Part shown: piece by piece, positions 56,187 to 64,000 of the stretch | Position numbering within the stretch: the stretch's first letter is position 1 | Layout of the letters: each line of letters opens with the position of its first letter | Source: Brachynemurus nebulosus | Lineage: Eukaryota > Arthropoda > Insecta > Neuroptera > Myrmeleontidae | Reading direction: 5' to 3' | Length of the DNA: 64,000 nt | NCBI GenBank assembly: GCA_035578155.1 | Contig: JAPWDM010000009.1 | Coordinates: 4,872,001-4,936,000, forward strand | Notes under the pieces: model-generated | Database searches by the model: none | What the model saw: only the letters and a program-made list of their open reading frames with translations | What the model was told of the DNA's origin: nothing | Made by a program: the position numbers and the translations under genes

Positions 56187-57787
56187 ATGAGGTGTTAGAA
56201 ATATTCTCCTAAAATTTTATTCAAAAAAAAAAAATTATGTGCATTCTAGTGCACGCACTTTACTATAAAGTATAATTCATTGACGTCGTAAAACTTTAAA
56301 TGCTTTTTTCAGGAAACTACGTTTTTCGACATGGTTTCGGCTGTATTTCAAAAAGTATTTGAGGTATCGACATAAATCAAAGTGCGTATTATTCCTCGAT
56401 ACCGTTATTTTAAAAAGAACTAGTATCTTTTGGCTCCGTAATATATTTTCAAAATGACGGCTGTTTATAATCGAGAAAAACTAGTAATTTTTGACGTTTT
56501 ATTTTTAAATTACGATTTCTCGCTGGTTTTTTATTTTTTTCTTAGTTCTCAGTTAGTGCCATAACTGCATATGTAAGTATATTTTCAGGGGGTTTACTGG
56601 GGATTTTAGAACGCGCGGAACCATCAAGGTGGAAAAATTTCGCAGTGTTGACTTCAACATCATTATTTTATAGTCAGCTAATTTTCGAATTAAAAAAAGA
56701 AAAATGTAGTCTCAAGACATGTAGAAATAGTGTTGTATACTTAGTTTTTTCAGTCGCTGAGTTTCAAAACCATCTAATTGACGATTTTTTCAAAATTGAG
56801 TTAGATACGGTTTATTATTCAGAAGGATAAACTGCACCAAAAAATACCAACTAGACGGTGCAAAGTAAGCTTGTTCCCCTTTAATTTTAATGACAAAAAT
56901 ACGAAACTGTTTCAAAAGTACCTAGCTAATTGCAATATTTTCCAATTGAAAAAACATGGAGTTGCAAGCAACACAAACCAGTTGCAAAACTATCAATTAC
57001 TTATATAAAAATGGTGTCATTAGAAAAACCTGGAACAAATATGTGGCACTGCAGAGCCTGCAGAAGATCAAATAATTGTATGTGATAATTTTATTATTCT
57101 CTCTAAGAAAATATTTACTATTTAAATAACTAGAAAAAAATACAAAGAAACTTGTCGAATTGTCAAATATAACAGGCTGCGAATGTGTGCAGAATAAAAT
57201 TGTCTGAAACATCGTGGTTCTGATTTGAGCTATACTGTTAAATTACAGTGAAGAGACTTGTTTTACGGGAGGATATTCTACTAAATTATAAGAAAATATT
57301 TTAGTTTTCATAAACTATAATAAAAACGACGTTGTATGATGTAAATAGATAGATTTGTACATGAATGTTGTTTTATTTAAAACCTATTGCTAGAATAATA
57401 AACTGTGTCTAATTGTTAGTAGGTATTACTGCTGCAAAAGTGGCTAATTACAAAATCAACCGTTTCAAAACCATCTAATTAAAGCAAACTGCTGCAAAAG
57501 TAGTTAATTATAATTTTTAATCGTTATTTGCTAATTATTGAAGAGTGGTATCGTTGTTATTATTTCTTTATAAGAACTGTATGGGTTTTCCTAAAAATTT
57601 AATGGTAAAAACCACATCAAAATCATTATTATAAGTGAGAAACAGTTTTTGGTGTTTCCTGAACATTTTTAGTTGTGTTAATTAGATGGTTTTGAAACTC
57701 ATCGACTCTTTTAACAAAATATGTCTTTGTATAAAAAAATAATAATAAAAGGTTGATTTTTGATGTTTTTTTGGCGAATTTTCCCTC
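56187..57787. mobile_element. TTAA family B, copy 2, interrupted
   Basis: The two parts 56187-56750 and 57709-57787 are colinear with 48299-49000. The right end reads GGCGAATTTTCCCTC, with its TTAA decayed to CAATAA, and the left terminus is lost. The gap is the nested element 56751-57708. This copy is more diverged and lacks one true TTAA, so it is probably the older insertion. Confidence 0.72.
56751..57708. mobile_element. nested element with 29-bp inverted ends (958 bp)
   Basis: CAGTCGCTGAGTTTCAAAAC continuing to CATCTAATT, and its inverse at 57680-57708, match at 27 of 29 positions. TTTT lies on both sides, possibly the target duplication. The interior holds a third GTTTCAAAACCATCTAATT (57464-57482) and direct repeats of CTGCTGCAAAAGTRGYTAATT near 57430 and 57490. 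No transposase was recognised. It lies inside the TTAA-family copy, so it inserted later. Superfamily unknown. Confidence 0.75.
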
Positions 57788-57789
57788 AA

Positions 57790-59360
57790 TAATTCCCGTT
57801 CAAATTATCTCGCTACGATCATTGCCTCCCAAATTATCTTCTTTATATTTTAAAATCGTTTAAAATTCCAAAACGTTATTGCATTATTATAAACAGTTAA
57901 TAGACGGGACACTATAGTAGCACCAAGTGTTTTTTTTTATTACTTCACCATACTTATTTATATATACCTGTTGTATATTTTTATGTTTTTGTTATTAATA
58001 AATTTTTACAAGACACACAAAATCCCGACTAATTTATGAAATAAAAATGTTTTTACAATTGCAATCGCACATAAGAACACAACAAAAATAACCCCCCGCT
58101 CCCACCCTCACTCCAAAAAAATTCTTACCCATTCACTATAAAGCCAACAAGTATTAGCAAAATATTAAAAAAAAAAGCTCATAATATTCGTACATAAACA
58201 TGAAATATAAGCTTTTTTCTGCCGTGCCCTGCCTCCGTGCTCCTCACTTGCTCACTCTCTATGCCCCCATCCCAATTCGCATCGTTCACTTACTTAATGT
58301 TGGAATTAAGTGAAAGGATTTACTAATTTTTTTTCGAATATACAAGTACGAACCGACAACATTTGTAAAAATTATATAGTGGACCATATAAAACAATAGA
58401 CGGGGTTGTAGTTGGGGTTATTTGGAATAATTGTATTGGTCCAATTGTTTATTACCTTGCTACGAACGATCTATGTACCTACATTAGGTATATTTGTATT
58501 TTGTTGTAGAATATTTTAACCGGTAGGCAGGCTTAAAAGAATGCTGGGTGGAATACGACTTTGATGATGGCATAAAAATGTGGCTTGACTGTGAGCGGAG
58601 GGGGGTGCGCGTGTCCCCATTACCCATTCCCGGACCATTATACGGCGATACGGCCATTTTTTCCCCCGTGCTAACAACCATATATAGTAACCACTGTAAA
58701 AAAAATAATTGTAAAGTGTGTGCTGTACGCGCATTAAATTAGGGTTCCTCAAGGTAGAGTATCAAATAAGTACACTACTTGAGGGTCAATTATGTGATCA
58801 ATAATTTGAAGGTCAGTATTTTGCAAGCGAGGCTTAAAAACGAAAAATAATTAAAGAAACTTTAGTTTCTTTCTAGCGATATAGTGGGCGACGGGGTACG
58901 TACAGGGCCTCCAGCGAAAAAAGTAACGGACCCCCGGGAGAAGCAAATAATTTTGTTACACTTCGTCCGGCCCTCTACCGAAGCGTCTAGGTCCCTTTTT
59001 CGAACACGAACCTTCGCCCTACAATTCCGACTGCACCCCACTTTCGCCTGTTCTAGGTACGTGTAATTATTTTTGGAGATACTTAGACGAAAACTAAAAA
59101 TTTTTTTCGATATTCCAGCATTTGAGGATTGAGGGATGTTTTCTAATACTGACGTACACCTCATTTACTGGTGATCATATTCTCTACTTCAAAATTTTCT
59201 TTTGTGAATTGTCGAATATTTGCCTAATCTCGAAAAGTTACCGATCCAACCTACCCGAAATAATTTTAATTGAGTACACTCAACAAGTTTTTTTATTGTG
59301 AAAATTCTAAGCTCCTCTCCCGGGTGACTTATTGGACTATTAAGAACCGCGTGGTAACAA
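57790..59360. other. no gene recognised; G+C-rich patches
   Basis: Patches at 58590-58670 and 58885-59045 are clearly less A+T-rich (for example GGACCCCCGGGAGAAGCAAA). CAGGGCCTCCAGCG near 58903 resembles a hAT-type start, but no partner end was found. Frames on both strands here look like chance products of the G+C content. Confidence 0.35.
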
Positions 59361-59363
59361 ACC

Positions 59364-59726
59364 AGTTAGTGATCAGCAAAATTAGTCTTGGTCTTGCGCT
59401 CTTGTCTTGGTTTTGCAAAAAATGCAAGGCCAAGATCAAGATTATAAGTATGGCTGCAAGACCAATACCAAGACTCAAGTGAGAAAGACCAAGACATAAG
59501 CAAGACAAAAACAAGACTCTTGCTAAACTATTTAAATAGTTTGAAAGTATTATTAATACCGTAAGTAGAGAATTTTGATTTTAGAAAGTGCAAGATTATT
59601 TACCAATACCAAGACTAAGACCAGGACCAAGAACAAAAGACCAATACCAAGACTCAAATTGCGCTAGCAGGACCAAGACCAAGATTCTTAATGCAAGAAC
59701 AGGACCAAGACCAAGACTGTCAAATA
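59364..59726 (+). repeat. (GACCAA)-rich hAT-like element, truncated copy
   Basis: It begins TTAGTGATCAGCAAAATTAG, like the left end of 36273-36874, and repeats the same 250-bp block (GGCTGCAAGACC, CTTGCTAAACTATTTAAATA, TTTTGATTTTAGAA). The right end with GCTCATCATTA is missing after about 59726. Confidence 0.68.
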
Positions 59727-62429
59727 TACCACTGAGGCGATGAAATCTTTCTGGTGATTCTGCCGAACAGTATGTCACCGTGCTTCACCTGACTTTCTGT
59801 AATATCGTAAGTGATATTTACCCAAGACAACCCTGTCTATGATACAGTGTGACAGACTAATTTGACGGGACCATAACGGAGCCGAGATTTTTCTTCGGAA
59901 CCCTAATATATGTATTCGTAATAATATATATTTTTTTAAGTCGGTATTTATTTATTTTTGTTTCTGAGAGTATTATGATTTGTCCGTATTTTGGTGGTGA
60001 ACTAACTGACTTTTTAATATTCTTCTGCTGAAAATAAGTATATTTTAATGCAAATGGATTTGTGAAGTTATATTTTAAAGCTCTTTTTTTATTTCGGTAA
60101 AAAAAAGTCTTTTAAAAATATACTTATTATATTTTTGTGAGGATGAAAGTTAAAAAAAAAAAAAATTAGTAAAATTTTACGAATTAACCATCTACCACGA
60201 CAGTGCAGGAGTGTCCAACAATTTTTTTGAGGAGGCAACAGCAAAAAAAATGTAGATTATTTTTGTATTTTGTTACGAAATCTCAGGTTGCATTTCGACA
60301 ATAATGGTAACACAAAATCTAAAATAAAAAACGAAACAAAAAGTTTTATTTTTGAAAAAAATACAAAAATTTTGTAGGTTTAAGTGGTACTTAAATGAAT
60401 TTAATTTTTTATATCTGAGATAAATTTATGAAAATATATATTTTATTATTCTATTAAATACAATTAACTGTGCAGTAATTTAAATCTTCAGTTATTAAAT
60501 TTAACAAAATTTTAGTGTCGTGTAGTAATGATCTCATTTTTTATAAACGTCCGTACGGTTTGGCTCATTACAATATCGGGTGTACAACAACGGCCAAATA
60601 TATGGGCACATAGAGTAAAATAAAATTTTATTCTCGGAAGTCATACCTACTACTTATATACCCGTCCTTCAGGAGGGAAAGTTTATATTTTAAGTCACCC
60701 CACCTGACCGTCGGGAATAAAATTCCAAAAATTTTTTTAGTTCTGATAAAAATTTAAAAAAAAAAAAATTTTAAATTTTTCTGTCATTTATGAAACAAAT
60801 TTTTTCCTAAAAAATAATTGGATCATTTTATTATATTTTTGGTCTAAGTTTCGAAAAAAACCAAAATTGTTCGGTTTTCCAAAAAGTTGAAAATGGCGAT
60901 AATTCCGAAACCGCTGATCAAAATGTGTTTAAATTTTGTTTCTTTTAATGCCCCAAATTTCTTTAATCCTAGTAGATCTGAAGATATTCATATTAATTTA
61001 GCCACCACGTTCTATGTACACAGATACAAAAGCTTCGGAAGGCAAGTCCAAGTCCGGAAAATTTCTATCAGTATATTTGGTTTTCTCGGATCCTTAGACC
61101 GCAAAACATTAACACCTAGTGAAAATCGTTTGATTACTCTACATTCCCTTCTTGTAGCTATAGTTTCACTATATAGCCTATATCAGATTGCATAGCGAAA
61201 CCATTTAGACCCACGACCGTTTTATGGCACAAATGATTTCCGGCAACGTATTTTGGTTTTGAAAACCGGATTTCTCAAAAACTTGATTTTTCACAAAAGG
61301 AAAAAAAATAGTTTCAAACAATTTAATAACTACTTTCTCTTTTATATTCACCTAACCTGAAACTATTATTTTCCCCTTCCTTCCTTGCCTTCCCAGTGAG
61401 GTAGTTGCGACGTTCTTTGTAATGCCCCAGAGGGCCGCCGTATAAAGCGAACTTCTTGTCTTTCGAACTAATCTCGAGACAACTAACACAATTTTTTTTT
61501 TATCGAATACAAAGATGCCGCCACTAGTATCCTAATATATGACCACTGATGTCCCACGTTTTGTATTTAATTGCACTCAACGTGTGTATGTTTGTAACAG
61601 AAATGCACAAATGCAATAAACGAATGCACTACTGTATATTGAGTCTGTTTGTTTGAGGACACATTTTACAGTTTTATGTAATTTCAAAATTTATTATAAT
61701 CAAATAATAATATTTAATTTTTTTCCTTTGGTTTTACGCCCGCCATACATACATAAACATCATCATCGTTACTTGGACCGATGCACCCACGTCCCCCCTT
61801 TTTCGGGGACCGTTCGTTGTGGCGAAAAAAAAATCACGCTTATATTTTGTTTTATGTCGGTTATAAATAATTGCAAAATGCACATGTTGTTGTTGTGCTT
61901 CGTCTTCGCGATGGTGGAATGAATGTTATGAACGGACTTGGGCACCGATCCAAAAAAATAAAGTGCACGAAAAACATGACCAAAACGCACAAAATGAAAG
62001 TATGAAATAATTTCGTTGACAAGAACGTCGTATTGGAAAGCGACAACAACATATAAGAACCGTAGCAGTTGGTGAAGAAGGGTCGCGCCGCGCTCAATAT
62101 ATTTGAGAATTCGAAACGAAAATAAACTTGTCGACTATCGAATAATAAAAGGGGACAGGTAAAGATGTGACATCGTTCAAATTTTGTTATGGATCTTTGA
62201 AACATTTATCATAACAATGAATAGCGGCTGTTTCATAAATTGCTTGATCCCACTTACCACAATGAATTTGTTGAGTTTTAATTTAATATTTGATTGCGTT
62301 TTAATTTACTGAGAATTTTAGTGGTGAAACAGGTGGGATAGGTAGAAAATATGAGAAAATTATAGAACAATGTTAAAACCACTATTTTGACTCTAATTTA
62401 CAAATCAAATTACACAGCTGAACTTTTTT
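59727..62429. other. no gene recognised
   Basis: An ATG-led frame of 102 codons at 60887-61195 shows no family feature and sits next to a GGCGATAATTCCGAAACC phrase common in decayed repeats, so I do not call it. The region 61990-62110 is slightly G+C-richer without a coding signal. Confidence 0.35.
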
Positions 62430-62705
62430 TTATACGATGGATAGGAGCCACATAAAACAATCGCACAAACAATATTCAGAAACTTCATAAATAGCTATTA
62501 AAAGTAAAGTTTGGTAGAAATTGTAAAAAAAAATTTTATGCGGTGAATCAGGACCGCATGAAGAAGTTCCGTAGAAAATACATAACTCAAAACGTTATAA
62601 ACCTAACGATTTCCTTAGAAGTTGCTTTTCCAAATTAGATACAGGTAGCATTAAAATTTACACATAAGATTTTATTTCATTTTTTTTATAATGTTATGAA
62701 AATTA
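62430..62705 (+). repeat. dispersed repeat family D, copy 2
   Basis: A direct-orientation relative of 42575-42830, diverged but colinear over about 270 bp. Confidence 0.55.
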
Positions 62706-62709
62706 TTCA

Positions 62710-64000
62710 ATGTACTGAACTAAATGGTAAAAAACCATCAATAAGTAATTTTCTTAAAGTAAATTATTATAATTAATGTTTTTGTTTCTCATTTCCTCTT
62801 GCTTTTGATTCACATTATGTACTTTAATGGTCATTTTGTTAAAAATCGTATAAAAAAAAGTTCAGCTGTTATAGGTGTTCAGTAAAGTAAAGTAAGCCTT
62901 CAGTAATTACTTAAGACTAACCCTTATTGAGACGACAGTGTCCATGATTTAAGTTACCAATTTAGAACTATTTATCGGTAAATATTGATTTTATCTAGAT
63001 TTTTTCCTTATACTTGAGTACCAATTTTTCTTTCAGGATGATTAAAAAACAAGATAAAGTATAGTTACTTCATTAAGGTTTCAGTTTTTTTTTCAGCGAC
63101 AATAAAAATTACATGATATATCTGCTTCAACAAGCCTGCTTCCTTTTACGCAAAGGTTGAATTCTATAGAATGTCAAATTAATTAAAAATCACCTATATA
63201 TCGATAATATTTCATACATTCAATGTATGTATGTTTATTAAAATATTGAAATTAAATGTATTATATAAAAATATTTTACTAAATATAAATATATATTTAT
63301 TATACATAACACGACATACTAGCAGCACTGGTATAAAAATTATTTACATATTCAACTTGTCTGTGAATTGATCTTTGAGTGCCAACAATTTACCGAAGAT
63401 CAAACTCACTGAGACGACCAGACAGACAGACAGACGGACGGACAGATGGATAGACATAAACGAACCGAACACATATGACATGCATATGGGTAAATAATAA
63501 GTAAGAATAATTAATAACGGAATAAAAGTGGGATTTTATGACGATATTACAACTGAAATACATCCAAAGGAGAAGTAATCCTCGTGGATGATTAGCGGGG
63601 CGGGGATGTTAAATGGTTTTTATTGGGCCATAAGTTGTTTTTTTGAATATTTTTATGTTATAATGAGAAATAAAATAAAAAAGTTTGGAAGGATGTGATA
63701 TTGATATATTCGTTTCCTTTGAACTATTGCAGACCTTTAAATCGTTTAAATCATTCGGGAATTCAAGCCGACTACGCAATGCCTGTGAGATTTTTGCTCC
63801 CGAAAGTACTTTTCCTTCAAAAATGACAATTTTCTGAACATTTTCAGTTTCGTGGCACAACTTCGTCGAAACTATTCGATTATTTTTTAACGAAACTTTT
63901 CAAATTTGTTGTGATTTGATTCTTAAATAGTCCTCTACGAGTTTCATCGCAATCGTAGTCACGTCGATATATTACTAGTCCAATTTCGCTCAAATTTTGA
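62710..64000. other. no gene recognised; (GACA)n run at 63418-63454
   Basis: The GACAGACAGACAGACGGACG run and its imperfect extension form a short tetranucleotide repeat. No supported gene reaches the end of the window. Confidence 0.5.

Noticed and set aside
60887..61195. 102-codon plus-strand frame
   Set aside because: Lies in decayed repeat-like sequence and shows no domain or neighbour support.
1..64000. CRISPR array, bacterial operon or viral gene content
   Set aside because: No regularly spaced identical repeats, no ribosome-binding-site-led frames and no long frames. The tandem repeats seen are diverged and belong to eukaryotic elements.

Overview
This window reads as A+T-rich (by eye about 70 %), gene-poor animal DNA packed with transposable elements, most likely from an insect. 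The basis is a Helitron with the CTAG/hairpin end common in insects, many short inverted-repeat elements (MITEs), pogo/Tigger, hAT and TTAA-flanked relics, Penelope-type hammerhead ribozyme motifs, and no operons or long open frames. The species cannot be named. No rRNA, functional tRNA, CRISPR array or complete host gene was found.

Layout. 1-8.7 kb: a foldback repeat, a 124-bp MITE, a non-autonomous Helitron (3376-4156) nested in a Penelope-like repeat that carries a hammerhead motif, then decayed Helitron-like DNA. 8.7-18.3 kb: a small hAT-like element, a TTAA-flanked repeat, a tRNA-derived sequence inside inverted termini, a long hairpin, a deleted pogo/Tigger element with a transposase tail, and a TTAA-flanked MITE. 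18.3-29 kb: mostly unassignable DNA plus a second foldback copy and a 975-bp TA-flanked element full of AAAGCGGGTA sites. 29.3-33.1 kb: a palindromic MITE split by a 2-kb Helentron/DINE-like element, a tandem array, and an inverted pair of Penelope-like repeats with two hammerhead motifs. 33.3-33.8 kb: the only convincing host coding signal, one or two short minus-strand exons. 35-47 kb: more MITEs, including a 602-bp element with (GACCAA)-rich arrays and a 640-bp long inverted repeat. 48-64 kb: two copies of a TTAA-flanked element (one inserted into an older repeat, one itself invaded), a Harbinger-like MITE, an intact palindromic MITE, an intact-core hammerhead, and a second, reversed copy of the Helentron/DINE-like element.

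The most interesting content is the set of hammerhead ribozyme motifs with palindromic stem III, two of which share a paired change of core positions 3 and 8. Next are the layered insertions, which give a relative order of transposition. All element calls rest on visible termini, target duplications and copy-to-copy comparison inside this window; no database search was possible.
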